Part shown: positions 1 through 9,154 of the stretch, in pieces
Layout: each line of letters opens with the position of its first letter
Position numbering within the stretch: the stretch's first letter is position 1
Assembly (NCBI RefSeq): GCF_001956695.1
Contig: NZ_CP019070.1
Coordinates: 62,001-126,000 of the forward strand
Source: Poseidonibacter parvus
GTDB lineage: Bacteria; Campylobacterota; Campylobacteria; Campylobacterales; Arcobacteraceae
Reading direction: 5' to 3'
Length of the DNA stretch: 64,000 bases
The notes under the pieces: model-generated
Database searches by the model: none
What the model was told of the DNA's origin: nothing
Seen by the model: the letters and a program-made list of their open reading frames with translations, nothing else
Made by a program: the position numbers and the translations under genes

Positions 1-103
1 TGGAAGATCAGGCGGTGATAGAGATAGAGGCGGAAGATCTGGTGGTAGATCTGACGGACGGTCTGGTGGAAGATCAGGCGATAGAAATAGAAGAAGAGAT
101 TAA
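1..103 (+). CDS. C-terminal tail of an RNA helicase-like protein (partial)
   Basis: The frame starting at base 2 is open from the window edge to a TAA at 101-103 and encodes 33 residues made almost only of Gly, Arg, Ser and Asp in RSGG/RSGD repeats. Such RGG-type tails bind RNA and typically end DEAD-box helicases (RhlE/DeaD type) in this group. No catalytic part is in the window, so the helicase identity is inference; another RNA-binding protein with an RGG tail is possible. Confidence 0.5.
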   Translation, partial: GRSGGDRDRGGRSGGRSDGRSGGRSGDRNRRRD

Positions 104-343
104 TCTCTTTTTCTACACCCAATAAACTTCAAAAACTACTTATAGTATATAATACAAAATAATAATCCTAAATCTCTTTTTATCTTTTCTAATATTGTAA
201 AATTTACAAATTTTTCAGGTATATAATATAGTCTTTTATCATAAATTAACTACTTTAGCTATAAATAAATTAAGCTTATTTAAAGGTTTAGCAAGTAATT
301 TTCCACTAAAATAATATCCATTTAAAATTACAAAAGGGTTACA

Positions 344-1924
344 TTGGATATTAAAACTTTCGATTCTATAGATAAAGCTACTGAGAAAACAGTTTCAAGC
401 TTTGCTAAACTTTCACTTGCATTACTTTTTATGGTAGTAGTTTTTCTTTGGTCTTATACTTCACATGGTGATGTTCCAAATAACACATTTTTAGTTATTG
501 GTGCAGTATTTGGTGCATATATGGCTATGAATATTGGTGCTAATGATGTTGCAAACAACGTAGGACCTGCTGTTGGTTCAAAAGCAATGACATTAATGTG
601 GGCAATTATAATTGCAGCTACATTTGAAGCTCTTGGTGCTTTTGTTGCAGGTGGTGATGTTGTTAAGACTATTAAAAAAGGTATTATTGATCCTGCTTTA
701 ATTTCTGACCCTCAAATCTTTATTTGGGCTATGACAGCTGCTTTATTATCAGCTGCACTTTGGCTTAACTTTGCAACATCTGTTGGAGCTCCAGTTTCAA
801 CTACTCACTCAATTGTTGGTGGTGTTATGGGTGCAGGTATTGCAGCAGCAGGTTTTTCTATTGTAGATTGGGGAACAATGGGTAAAATTGCTGCTTCTTG
901 GGTTATATCTCCTGTTTTAGGTGGAATTATTGCTGCAGCTTTTCTTTATCTTATTAAAACTAAGATTGTTTATAAAAAAGATATGGTTAGTTCCGCAAAA
1001 ATAATTGTTCCTTATTTAATAGCTGTTATGACTTGGGCATTTTCTACTTATTTAATTTTAAAAGGTATTAAAAGATTAATAAAATTAGACTTCTTTACTG
1101 CTGCTGGAATTGCTTTAATAATTGCAGTAATAGCATATATATTAGTAAAACCATTAATTGCAAAAGCTGCAGATAAGCTTGAAAATACAAGAGTTAGTGT
1201 TAATACACTATTTACAGTTCCTTTAATTTTTGCAGCTGCACTTTTATCATTTGCTCATGGTGCTAATGATGTTGCAAATGCAATTGGACCATTAGCTGCT
1301 ATTAATGATGCTGTTATGAACTCTGAAATTCATTCAAAAGTTGATATTCCATTTTGGGTAATGGCAGTTGGTGCTTTAGGTATTGCCGTTGGACTTGCAT
1401 TATATGGACCAAAGCTTATTAAAACAGTTGGTTCTGAAATTACTGAATTAGACCAAATGAGAGCTTATTCAATTGCTATGGCTGCATCTATTACTGTTAT
1501 TATTGCATCTCAACTTGGACTCCCTGTTTCTTCAACTCATATTGCAGTTGGTGGTGTATTTGGGGTAGGTTTTTTACGAGAATATTTAGATTCTAATGAA
1601 AGTAGATTTTTACAAGGTTTAAGAAAAAAGTTTAAAAAGCATAAAAAAGAATTAGACTCAATGACTAAAGAGCTTGATGAATTAGAAAAACTTGAATCAA
1701 AGTCTAAAACTAATTATGTAAGAATTGTTGAATTATACAAAAGTATTGAAGAAAAACAAGAGATTGTAAAACAAGAGAAAAAAGACGTTAAAGAAGCTAA
1801 AAGTGTTAAGTATGTAAAAAGAGATGCAGTTAAAAAGATTATTGCTGCATGGGTTATTACTGTACCTGCTGCTGCTATTCTATCAGCTGCAGTATTCTTT
1901 ATGATAAAAGGAATTATGGCTTAA
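344..1924 (+). CDS. pit: PiT family inorganic phosphate transporter
   Basis: 526-residue polytopic inner-membrane protein of the PiT family, which takes up phosphate (often as a metal-phosphate complex) with a cation gradient. The duplicated family signature is visible: GANDVANN at about residues 65-72 and GANDVANAIGP at about 306-316, one per inverted half. Between the last two membrane segments (about residues 425-500) lies a Lys/Glu-rich coiled-coil insertion on the cytoplasmic side, longer than in E. coli PitA. The start is a TTG at 344 behind a weak AAAAGGG; no ATG lies near the N-terminus, so TTG is needed to keep the N-terminal region. No PhoU-like DUF47 gene, a common PiT partner, is beside it. 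Confidence 0.9.
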   Translation: MDIKTFDSIDKATEKTVSSFAKLSLALLFMVVVFLWSYTSHGDVPNNTFLVIGAVFGAYMAMNIGANDVANNVGPAVGSKAMTLMWAIIIAATFEALGAFVAGGDVVKTIKKGIIDPALISDPQIFIWAMTAALLSAALWLNFATSVGAPVSTTHSIVGGVMGAGIAAAGFSIVDWGTMGKIAASWVISPVLGGIIAAAFLYLIKTKIVYKKDMVSSAKIIVPYLIAVMTWAFSTYLILKGIKRLIKLDFFTAAGIALIIAVIAYILVKPLIAKAADKLENTRVSVNTLFTVPLIFAAALLSFAHGANDVANAIGPLAAINDAVMNSEIHSKVDIPFWVMAVGALGIAVGLALYGPKLIKTVGSEITELDQMRAYSIAMAASITVIIASQLGLPVSSTHIAVGGVFGVGFLREYLDSNESRFLQGLRKKFKKHKKELDSMTKELDELEKLESKSKTNYVRIVELYKSIEEKQEIVKQEKKDVKEAKSVKYVKRDAVKKIIAAWVITVPAAAILSAAVFFMIKGIMA

Positions 1925-1942
1925 GTAGAATTATCTACTTAA
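1921..1942. terminator. Hairpin at the end of the phosphate transporter gene
   Basis: A perfect 9-bp inverted repeat TTAAGTAGA / TCTACTTAA with a 4-nt loop overlaps the stop codon. There is no clear T-run after it, so it may be a weak terminator or a 3' stabilising hairpin. Confidence 0.4.
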
Positions 1943-2077
1943 AGCCTAAGATCTTACTTTTTATTCTATTTGAAAGATTTTATAACTTTATGTTAAAATC
2001 ACGAAAAAAATAGGAATTACTCTATCGAAGCTATCTTATCTGTTTTACCAGTTTATTTTTTTATTGTTTTAGGTTTT

Positions 2078-2938
2078 ATGGCTAAGAAAGTTTTTAGTGA
2101 TGAGATTAATGAAAGAACATTAGTTCTTTTATCTCTTTACTTTTTCCAACCTATTTTAATCTTTTGGGGACTAACAAAAGCTCCTATTGATTATGCATTT
2201 ATAGCTTCTCCTTTAGTATATTTAGCAATTGTTTTAATTTCACTACTAATTTTATTAATAGTAAATAAAAAGATATTTAAACAAAGACAAGATCAATCTA
2301 TTTATTTAGCAACTTCACTTGTAGGAAATACTGGTAATTTAGGTATTCCTTTAGGAATTGCACTATTTGGAATGGCTTCTGTTCCTTACACAAGTATTAT
2401 AAATATTGCAAATATATTATTTATATATATATTCTCAGTTTATTTCTTTGCAAGAGAGCAATTTTCACTAAAAGAAGCAATTTTCTCAATTTCAAAAATA
2501 CCTGGTATTTGGTTTGCAATATTAGCATTACTTGTAAATTATAATGGTATTGGAATTGATAAAAATATTTATACTGCTTTAGAAATGGGTGCTTATGCTT
2601 CTATGGTAATTCAATTATTAATTTTTGGTATGTATTTATCTAAAATCAAAATCAAATCTATGCCTTGGTATTCATCTTTACATATTAGTTTTATCAAACA
2701 TATATTTTTACCATTATTTGGAATATTTATCATTTTATACTTTACCAATTTAAACGCTTATGTGGCTTCAATTTTAATTATGGAGCTTATGGTACCACTT
2801 GCTGTTAATAATGTGAATTTAGCAGCTTTATACAACTGTAAACCATATGATGTAACAGCTTCGATTTTGATTTCATCTGTAATTTTTGTTTTTCTTTTAT
2901 ATCCTTATATTCAAATTATTGAATATTTTATTAAATAG
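2078..2938 (+). CDS. AEC (auxin efflux carrier) family transporter
   Basis: At least 286 residues with about eight to ten membrane segments and the AEC family motif region around TSLVGNTGNLGIPLG. Family members export or import small organic anions; the substrate is not predictable. The ATG at 2078 is the first canonical start, but the reading frame is open upstream to 1997 and the 17 codons before the ATG encode a hydrophobic stretch (EAILSVLPVYFFIVLGF) that matches the first membrane helix of AEC proteins. An AGGA at 2012-2015 sits 8 nt before an in-frame ATC at 2024. The real protein therefore probably starts upstream at a non-ATG codon. The gene is followed by asnB after 8 nt. Confidence 0.8.
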   Translation: MAKKVFSDEINERTLVLLSLYFFQPILIFWGLTKAPIDYAFIASPLVYLAIVLISLLILLIVNKKIFKQRQDQSIYLATSLVGNTGNLGIPLGIALFGMASVPYTSIINIANILFIYIFSVYFFAREQFSLKEAIFSISKIPGIWFAILALLVNYNGIGIDKNIYTALEMGAYASMVIQLLIFGMYLSKIKIKSMPWYSSLHISFIKHIFLPLFGIFIILYFTNLNAYVASILIMELMVPLAVNNVNLAALYNCKPYDVTASILISSVIFVFLLYPYIQIIEYFIK

Positions 2939-2946
2939 GACTTTGT

Positions 2947-4737
2947 ATGTGTGGAATTTTAGGTAGTAATTTTTTATCAAATGATTTTGAACAAGCTTTA
3001 CAAATACAAAATAATAGAGGTCCTGATTATCAAAAAAGTGTGAAAATAAATAATATGCAATTTGGTCATAATAGATTAGCAATTATTGATTTAAATGAAG
3101 AAGCAAATCAACCTATGGTTTTTGATGATGTTTTGATTGTTTTTAATGGAGAAATTTATAACTATAAGCAGTTAATTATTGATGAAAATTTAGAGTGTAA
3201 AACTGCTTCTGATACAGAAGTAATTATTAGACTTTATCAGAAATATGAGCATGATTTTTTGAATAAATTAAATGGAATGTTTTCTTTTTGCCTTTACGAT
3301 ATGAAAAAAGAAAAGTATTTTTGTGCAAGAGATAGATATGGTAAAAAACCATTTTTTTACTATTTTAAAGATAACAAATTTATTTTTGCTTCTTCAATAA
3401 AATCAGTTTTAAAGCTATTAGATAAGAAACCTAATTTAAATAAAGTTGCTGTCAATAAATATTTACAATATTTTGTCTCATATGGTGAGGATACTTTTTA
3501 TCAAAATATTTTAAAACTTGAAGCTTCTACTTATTTAATTTACGAACCAAAAAAATCAAAAGAGCTTATAAAAAAAAGATATTATAAGATTAATACCTAT
3601 AAAAAAATAAAAGATGAAAATACAGCATTAAAAGATATTGAAGAACTTTTAATATCTAGTGTTGAAACAAGACTAGTAGGTGATGTTGAAGTTGCATCAT
3701 TATTAAGTGGTGGAATTGATAGTTCACTAATATCAGCACTTTATACAAAAATTTCTGGCAAAAAGATTAATACTTTTTCAGTTGGTTATGATGAATATAA
3801 AAACTATTGTGAACTAGATTTTGCACAAATTACAGCAAAGCATATAGGCTCAAATCATCATCCTGTGATAATATCAAAAAAAGAGTATATAGATAACTTT
3901 CATGATTCTTTAGATGCTCTAGAAGAACCTCATGGAGATAGTGCAGCAATCCCTTTAAATATTTTAAGTCAAAATATTCATCAAAGTGGAATCAAGACTG
4001 TATTATCAGGAGAAGGAAGTGATGAAATATTTTTAGGATATGATAATTATGCAAAGTTTTTAAAATATTATGAATTTGAAAAAACACTCTCACAAGGTCA
4101 AAATGACTTTTTAAACACAATAGTTTCAGCTTTGCAAAATAATACAAAAGAAAGTGAATACTTACGAAGAATCGTTAAAAAACAAACTTTATATAACTCT
4201 TTTGGAGAAATATATACAGATATTCAAAGAAAAAAGCTTTTTAATAAACTTCCTAGTTATAAAGCAGAAAAACCAAAAAACGATCCTGTTGATTGGATGA
4301 GCTATATTGATTTAAAAATATGGTTAGGAGAGTCTTTACTTTCAAAAGTTGATAGGATTTCTATGAAAAACTCACTAGAAGTTAGAACTCCTTTTTTAGA
4401 TTTTAATTTAGTTAATTATATGTTTTCTGTGGATTCAAATATAAAAGTTGGAAATACAAATAAGTATTTACTTAAAAAAATTGCAGCTAAATATATACCA
4501 AAAGAAATTATTAATAGAACAAAAAAAGGATTTAACTCACCTTTTAATGAATGGCTAAATGAAGAATATGGAAAATCAATTTTAGATACAATAATAGATG
4601 TAAATAATACAACTAAATTATTTAATGAAACGTATATTAGACATATATATGAACTTTCATTGAACAGAAAATTTAAGCAGCATTTGTATTCTTTATTTAT
4701 ATTCTCACTATGGTTTAAAAAAGAGTATATTTCTTAA
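2947..4737 (+). CDS. asnB: Glutamine-hydrolysing asparagine synthetase
   Basis: 596-residue cytosolic enzyme making asparagine from aspartate, ATP and glutamine. The N-terminus is MCGIL, so Cys2 becomes the N-terminal nucleophile of the class II glutaminase domain (about residues 2-200). The synthetase domain carries the PP-loop ATP motif SGGIDSSLISALY at about residue 253, followed by SGEGSDEIFLGY and the KVDRISM region. Length is normal for AsnB. AGGAC lies just before the ATG, and the gene begins 8 nt after the transporter stop, so the two may be co-transcribed. Some AsnB-like proteins modify cell-surface glycans or peptides instead, but nothing nearby suggests that. Confidence 0.9.
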   Translation: MCGILGSNFLSNDFEQALQIQNNRGPDYQKSVKINNMQFGHNRLAIIDLNEEANQPMVFDDVLIVFNGEIYNYKQLIIDENLECKTASDTEVIIRLYQKYEHDFLNKLNGMFSFCLYDMKKEKYFCARDRYGKKPFFYYFKDNKFIFASSIKSVLKLLDKKPNLNKVAVNKYLQYFVSYGEDTFYQNILKLEASTYLIYEPKKSKELIKKRYYKINTYKKIKDENTALKDIEELLISSVETRLVGDVEVASLLSGGIDSSLISALYTKISGKKINTFSVGYDEYKNYCELDFAQITAKHIGSNHHPVIISKKEYIDNFHDSLDALEEPHGDSAAIPLNILSQNIHQSGIKTVLSGEGSDEIFLGYDNYAKFLKYYEFEKTLSQGQNDFLNTIVSALQNNTKESEYLRRIVKKQTLYNSFGEIYTDIQRKKLFNKLPSYKAEKPKNDPVDWMSYIDLKIWLGESLLSKVDRISMKNSLEVRTPFLDFNLVNYMFSVDSNIKVGNTNKYLLKKIAAKYIPKEIINRTKKGFNSPFNEWLNEEYGKSILDTIIDVNNTTKLFNETYIRHIYELSLNRKFKQHLYSLFIFSLWFKKEYIS

Positions 4738-4794
4738 GAAACAAAAGTGTAAAATCAAGACTTATATAATTTATAATATTTTAAAGAGGACTAT

Positions 4795-5097
4795 ATGACA
4801 GTACTAATACCTGTTGATTCAACAAATAGAGACGAATGTGTTATTGCATCAATAGAAGAAAATAAATCATGGGCTTTTGTAACTTTAGATGGTGGTAAAA
4901 TATCGAAGATAGAGTTTGTAGAAAGAAGAGAAGATATTTCTGTATGGATTGATGCAGTAGTGGTTATAAATGAGTTAGAATATGTTTGGCCATTTATGGA
5001 TGAAGGAATAATTGCTTTAATTGCTCCAACACAAAAAAGTATTGATGAAATCGTTGAAGCTTTTTTATTCAAAGATTTACACGACTTTACAGTATAA
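4795..5097 (+). CDS. Small conserved protein of unknown function, possibly NifX/NafY-like fold
   Basis: 100 residues behind a strong AGAGGA ribosome site. The N-terminus (MTVLIPVD) and the pattern of strands with a central DAVVVINEL loosely recall the dinitrogenase FeMo-cofactor-binding (NifX/NafY) fold, but no signature is convincing. It is immediately followed (stop TAA then ATG with no gap) by the BluB-like gene, so they are translationally linked. I cannot assign a function. Confidence 0.6.
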   Translation: MTVLIPVDSTNRDECVIASIEENKSWAFVTLDGGKISKIEFVERREDISVWIDAVVVINELEYVWPFMDEGIIALIAPTQKSIDEIVEAFLFKDLHDFTV

Positions 5098-5730
5098 ATG
5101 ATTTTTAATAAAAAAGATCAAACTACATTAGAAAATATTATTACCTCAAGACGTGATGTTAGAGGTAATAATTTTATTAATAAAAAGATATCAAAAAAGA
5201 AACTTTTAAAGATTTTAAACTCAGCACAAAATGCACCTTCTGTTGGGTATTCACAACCTTGGCGCTTTATAATTGTTGATAAAAAGAAAAAGGACTTAGT
5301 TTATAATCACTTTTCAAAATCATTTGAAAAAAGTAAAAAGAAATTTAAAGATAGAAAATTATACTCTTCACTTAAATTAGAAGGTATAAAAGAATCAAAT
5401 ATCAATATTGCTGTTTATTATAAAAAAAGTAAAAAAGATATTTTGGGTCAAACATATATGAAAAGAACAGGTGAATATTCTGTCATATGTGCAATTTTAA
5501 ATATGTGGTTAACTGCAAGATCATTAAATATTGGTATGGGATGGGTTTCAATTCTAAAGCCGAAAAAAATAAATGATATATTTGATATTAAAAAAGAAGA
5601 TTACAAATTTATCGCATATTTATGCTTTGGATATACAAAAGAGTTTTATGATGAACCAGAATTAAAAAAACTTGGTTGGAAAAAGAAGAAGAAATTAGAA
5701 AAATTAATCTTAAAAAAAGGAAAAATATGA
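5098..5730 (+). CDS. bluB: BluB-like flavin enzyme (5,6-dimethylbenzimidazole synthase / nitroreductase family)
   Basis: 210-residue nitroreductase-fold protein. The N-terminal SRRDVRGN and NAPSVGYSQPWRFI, the later MGWVSIL and the C-terminal PELKKLGW follow the BluB pattern more closely than ordinary NfsB/RutE nitroreductases. BluB splits reduced FMN with oxygen to make dimethylbenzimidazole, the lower ligand of cobalamin. No other cobalamin gene is in the window, so the pathway role is inference. It overlaps the next gene by four bases (ATGA). A generic nitroreductase remains the alternative. Confidence 0.7.
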   Translation: MIFNKKDQTTLENIITSRRDVRGNNFINKKISKKKLLKILNSAQNAPSVGYSQPWRFIIVDKKKKDLVYNHFSKSFEKSKKKFKDRKLYSSLKLEGIKESNINIAVYYKKSKKDILGQTYMKRTGEYSVICAILNMWLTARSLNIGMGWVSILKPKKINDIFDIKKEDYKFIAYLCFGYTKEFYDEPELKKLGWKKKKKLEKLILKKGKI

Positions 5731-6797
5731 AAAAAATGATTACAAAAGTAGCTATTACATCTGCATTACTTATGGCAATGTCTGTAAGTATGCAAGCAAA
5801 AGAAAAAGTTTATAAACTTAAACTTGCTACTACATGGGGAAAAACAACTGTACCTTTAATTGATACAACTTATGAGATGGTAAAATTAGCTGAAGAGATG
5901 TCAAATGGTAGATTAAAAATTAGAGTTGATACTGCATCAAAGCATAAAGCACCTTTAGGTATTTTAGATATGGTAAAAGCTGGTCAATATGATATGGGAC
6001 ACTCAGCATCTTATTATTGGAAAGGTAAAGATATAAATACATTACCTTTTACTTCTATGCCTTTTGGTTTAACTGCACCTGAGCAATATGCATGGTTTTA
6101 TCATGGTGGTGGCTTAGAACTTATGCAAAAAGTTTACTCAAAACATAAAGTATTATCATTTCCTGGTGGAAGCACTGGGGTTCAAATGGGTGGATGGTTT
6201 AGAAATGAAATTAATTCTCTTGATGACTTAAAAGGTCTTAAAATGAGAATTCCAGGTTTTGCAGGTGAAGTTATGGCTAAACTTGGTGTTGTTGTTACAA
6301 ATATTGCTCCTGGGGAGCTTTATACTTCTTTAGATAGTAAAACAATTGATGCTTTAGAATGGGTTGGACCATCAATGGATATTAAAATGGGATTTCATAA
6401 AATAGCACCATTTTATTATACAGGTTGGCATGAACCAGCTTCAGAAATGCAATTTTTAATTAATAAAAGATCATTTGATAAACTTCCAAAAGATTTACAA
6501 ACAATCTTAAAAGTTTCAATGAGAACATCTGCATATAATATGTATATTAAAAACTACGATATGAATATTACTGCATGGAAAAATATGTTAAAAGATAATC
6601 CTGATATCAAAGTTAAAACATTTCCAAAAGTTGTTATGGATGAAATGAAAAAATCAAATAAAGAATTAAGAGATGAAGTTAGTTCTAAAAGTCCTTTACT
6701 AAAAGAAGTTTTAGATTCTCAAGATGCTTATCAGAAAAAAGCTAGAGAATGGACAAAGATGTCTGATTATCTATACTTAAAAGATAATTTAAAATAG
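5727..6797 (+). CDS. TRAP transporter periplasmic solute-binding protein (DctP family)
   Basis: 356 residues from the ATG at 5727, chosen over an upstream in-frame start because it has an AAGG ribosome site, begins a clean signal peptide (MKKMITK then a hydrophobic core ending near MQAKEK) and overlaps the bluB stop by 4 nt. The mature part has the DctP pattern, including the FRNEINSLDDLKGLKMRIPG region and the ALEWVGPSMD ligand-site region. DctP proteins deliver carboxylates or related acids to a DctQ/DctM membrane pair, but no such genes are adjacent, so this is an orphan binding protein. The ligand is unknown. Confidence 0.88.
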   Translation: MKKMITKVAITSALLMAMSVSMQAKEKVYKLKLATTWGKTTVPLIDTTYEMVKLAEEMSNGRLKIRVDTASKHKAPLGILDMVKAGQYDMGHSASYYWKGKDINTLPFTSMPFGLTAPEQYAWFYHGGGLELMQKVYSKHKVLSFPGGSTGVQMGGWFRNEINSLDDLKGLKMRIPGFAGEVMAKLGVVVTNIAPGELYTSLDSKTIDALEWVGPSMDIKMGFHKIAPFYYTGWHEPASEMQFLINKRSFDKLPKDLQTILKVSMRTSAYNMYIKNYDMNITAWKNMLKDNPDIKVKTFPKVVMDEMKKSNKELRDEVSSKSPLLKEVLDSQDAYQKKAREWTKMSDYLYLKDNLK

Positions 6798-6807
6798 TTT
6801 ACTAAAA

Positions 6808-6836
6808 TTAATTAAGAGCATTCAGCTCTTAATTAA
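6808..6836. terminator. Bidirectional terminator between convergent genes
   Basis: A perfect 12-bp inverted repeat TTAATTAAGAGC / GCTCTTAATTAA with a 5-nt loop, flanked by A-rich and T-rich sequence, separates the rightward TRAP gene from the leftward iron-sulfur subunit gene and overlaps the stop codon of the latter. Confidence 0.75.
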
Positions 6837-7552
6837 AATCCATTTGGATTAAATCCAAAATTAATAGAAGAATCAAATTTTGAAAAGTTAGGATTTTCAT
6901 ATCCTTTTTGAACAGAGATATTTTGTAACTGCATAATATCTGCTTTTGGATCAATACCTTGTGGACATACAAAAGTACAGGCACTGCATAAAGTACAATC
7001 CCAAATACCTTTTTTTTGTATAGAAGCAATTATAGAGCTATTATCTAACACTTTCTTATCATTTGCATATCTTAATGCTCTTGTTAGTGCAAAAGGCCCT
7101 AGAAACTCTTTATTTACATCATATACAGGACAAGAACTATAGCAGGAATTACAAAGTATACAATTACTTTGTGTATCAATTAGTTTTATGTCATTATTAG
7201 TAATTTCTGCATTGCTCTTATCATCTAAAAATGCATTTGAAGTTTTTATTAACAATGTTTCATGTGAAACATCTGTAACTAAATCTTTTATTACTGAACG
7301 ATTTTTCAAAGGTTCAATCAAATCATTATCTTGTACATTTGTTTTACAACTTAGTTTTTCTACACCATTTACAAGAACAGCACAAGAACCACAAACTCCA
7401 CTTTTACATCCGCATCTAAATGTTAAACTTGCATCTTGAGTAGTTTTTATTTCAGTTAAGGCTTGAAGTAAATTTGTTTTTTGTATATCAAAGAAATCTA
7501 TATGATTTTTATCTTCATTCTCTTTACTAAATCTTTTTATCTTTATTTTCAT
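6833..7552 (-). CDS. Succinate dehydrogenase/fumarate reductase iron-sulfur subunit-like protein
   Basis: 239 residues. The N-terminal ferredoxin domain has CGCKSGVCGSCAVLVNG plus a later LSC for a [2Fe-2S] cluster; the C-terminal domain has CILCNSCYSSCP and CTLCSACTFVCPQG for [4Fe-4S] and [3Fe-4S]/[4Fe-4S] clusters. This is the SdhB/FrdB layout that passes electrons between quinone and the flavoprotein. Its start overlaps the flavoprotein stop by 4 nt. No membrane anchor (SdhC/D/E or FrdC) follows, as the next gene is convergent, so the electron donor is unknown: an anchor may be elsewhere, or the pair may be soluble. Confidence 0.85.
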   Translation of the reverse strand: MKIKIKRFSKENEDKNHIDFFDIQKTNLLQALTEIKTTQDASLTFRCGCKSGVCGSCAVLVNGVEKLSCKTNVQDNDLIEPLKNRSVIKDLVTDVSHETLLIKTSNAFLDDKSNAEITNNDIKLIDTQSNCILCNSCYSSCPVYDVNKEFLGPFALTRALRYANDKKVLDNSSIIASIQKKGIWDCTLCSACTFVCPQGIDPKADIMQLQNISVQKGYENPNFSKFDSSINFGFNPNGF

Positions 7553-9153
7553 ATTACATCCTCAAAATCTATTTGAAGTTCATTATTAAGGATTTTTGCA
7601 AAAGAGTTTTTTTGATATGCATTTAGTTCAAATGGATAATCATCTCTATAATGAGCTCCCCTACTTTCTTTTCTTTGTATAGCTGTTTTAATAATTATTT
7701 CTGCTATGTCTATCATATTAATAAATTCTATAAATTCAATTAGATTCTTATTGTATATTCTGGATTTATCTTGAATACCCATTTGCTTTATTTTTTGTTT
7801 CATAGCTAGTACATCAATTAATGCTAAAGTTAGATTTTCATCATTTCTAAATACTCCAACGTTATTGAAAAATAGTTTTCCTAATTTTTCTTTTTCATAA
7901 TAAAAGTTTATTTCATTTGTATATGAATAAACTTCATTAATAAAGTTTTTTTGTTTAGTAAAACTTGCTGTTTCTTTATTTATATTATTGCTAGATTTTA
8001 TATTATTCTTTGATGCATTTGTTCCTGCTATTTTACCAAGTGTTACAATTTCTAATAAAGAATTACCACCTAATCTATTTGCACCATGAATTGATGCTTG
8101 AGCAACTTCACCACAAGCATATAAAGATTTGATGTTAGTTTTGCTATCTATATCTGTTTTTATTCCACCCATGGAATAATGAGCAGCTGGGTTAATCGGA
8201 AGTAGTTCTTCTTCAATTTTGACATTTGAAAATTCTAGTGCTAGTCTTTTTTCTTGAGGCATAGTTTCATTTATTTTGTCAAGACCTAGATGTCTTAAAT
8301 CTAAATATACTTTTTGATCTTGATTTATTCTTTTATATATTGCTCTAGCAACTTCATCTCTAGGCTTTAGTTCATCAATAAATCTTTGTTTGTTTTCATC
8401 AAGTAAAAAACCACCCTCACCTCTAGCACTTTCACTAACTAATATATTACTATTTTCTAATGCTGTTGGATGGAACTGTACAAATTCCATATTTGATAAT
8501 ATTGCACCAGCTTTTAGTGTACAATTTAATCCATCTGCAGTATTAGAAAAAGAATTTGTTGTATGGTTTGAATAAATACCAGCATAACCACCAGATGCTA
8601 TTATTGTGCTTTTTGATAATATTTCTTTTATAGTCCCTTCTTGTATATCAAAAATAATAGCACCTTTACATGTATCATTCTCTATTATTAATTCAAGAAG
8701 CATATGTTCATTTAAAAAGTTAATATTCTCTTTTATACATTGATCATATAATGTATGAACAATTTTTAATCCTGTGTAATCACTTGAGTAACATGTTCTT
8801 AGTTTTTTAGTTCCGCCAAACTTTCTTTGTGCAATTTGGTTACTATTATTTCTTGTAAACGGTACTCCAATACTATCAAGCCAGTTTATTGTATCTTTAG
8901 CATTTTTACACATAAAGTTTATATTATCTTTATTAGCAAGTCCTCTTGATGCCTTATATGTATCTTCTGTATGAATATCAACACTATCATCATCTTCATA
9001 TAAAACTGCATTTATTCCACCTTGTGCTTGCACTGTTTGGGAATGTGTTGGATATGTTTTAGATATTACAAGTACTTTAGTATCTTTTTGTTGTGCTGAT
9101 AAAGCTGCTGTTAATCCTGCTGCTCCAGAACCAATTATTATTACATCATACAT
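7549..9153 (-). CDS. Succinate dehydrogenase/fumarate reductase flavoprotein-like subunit
   Basis: 534 residues, shorter than most SdhA/FrdA. It has the FAD-binding GSGAAG at 8-13, the catalytic-site stretches QFHPTALE and SARGEGGFLLD, a second AAHYSMGG histidine and LGGNSLLE. The FAD-proximal region reads PTHSQTVQAQGG (about 35-46). Aligned by eye to E. coli FrdA RSHTVAAEGG, the histidine that binds FAD covalently is replaced by Gln39, so FAD may be held non-covalently, as in aspartate oxidase. There is no Tat signal, so it should be cytoplasmic. The following iron-sulfur gene makes NadB unlikely. It follows the Phd-like gene after one base. Confidence 0.82.
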   Translation of the reverse strand: MYDVIIIGSGAAGLTAALSAQQKDTKVLVISKTYPTHSQTVQAQGGINAVLYEDDDSVDIHTEDTYKASRGLANKDNINFMCKNAKDTINWLDSIGVPFTRNNSNQIAQRKFGGTKKLRTCYSSDYTGLKIVHTLYDQCIKENINFLNEHMLLELIIENDTCKGAIIFDIQEGTIKEILSKSTIIASGGYAGIYSNHTTNSFSNTADGLNCTLKAGAILSNMEFVQFHPTALENSNILVSESARGEGGFLLDENKQRFIDELKPRDEVARAIYKRINQDQKVYLDLRHLGLDKINETMPQEKRLALEFSNVKIEEELLPINPAAHYSMGGIKTDIDSKTNIKSLYACGEVAQASIHGANRLGGNSLLEIVTLGKIAGTNASKNNIKSSNNINKETASFTKQKNFINEVYSYTNEINFYYEKEKLGKLFFNNVGVFRNDENLTLALIDVLAMKQKIKQMGIQDKSRIYNKNLIEFIEFINMIDIAEIIIKTAIQRKESRGAHYRDDYPFELNAYQKNSFAKILNNELQIDFEDVI

Positions 9154-9154
9154 T

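Noticed and set aside
4791-5072. Leftward 93-codon ORF overlapping the small conserved gene
   Set aside because: The rightward gene has a strong ribosome site and abuts bluB; the leftward frame has neither.
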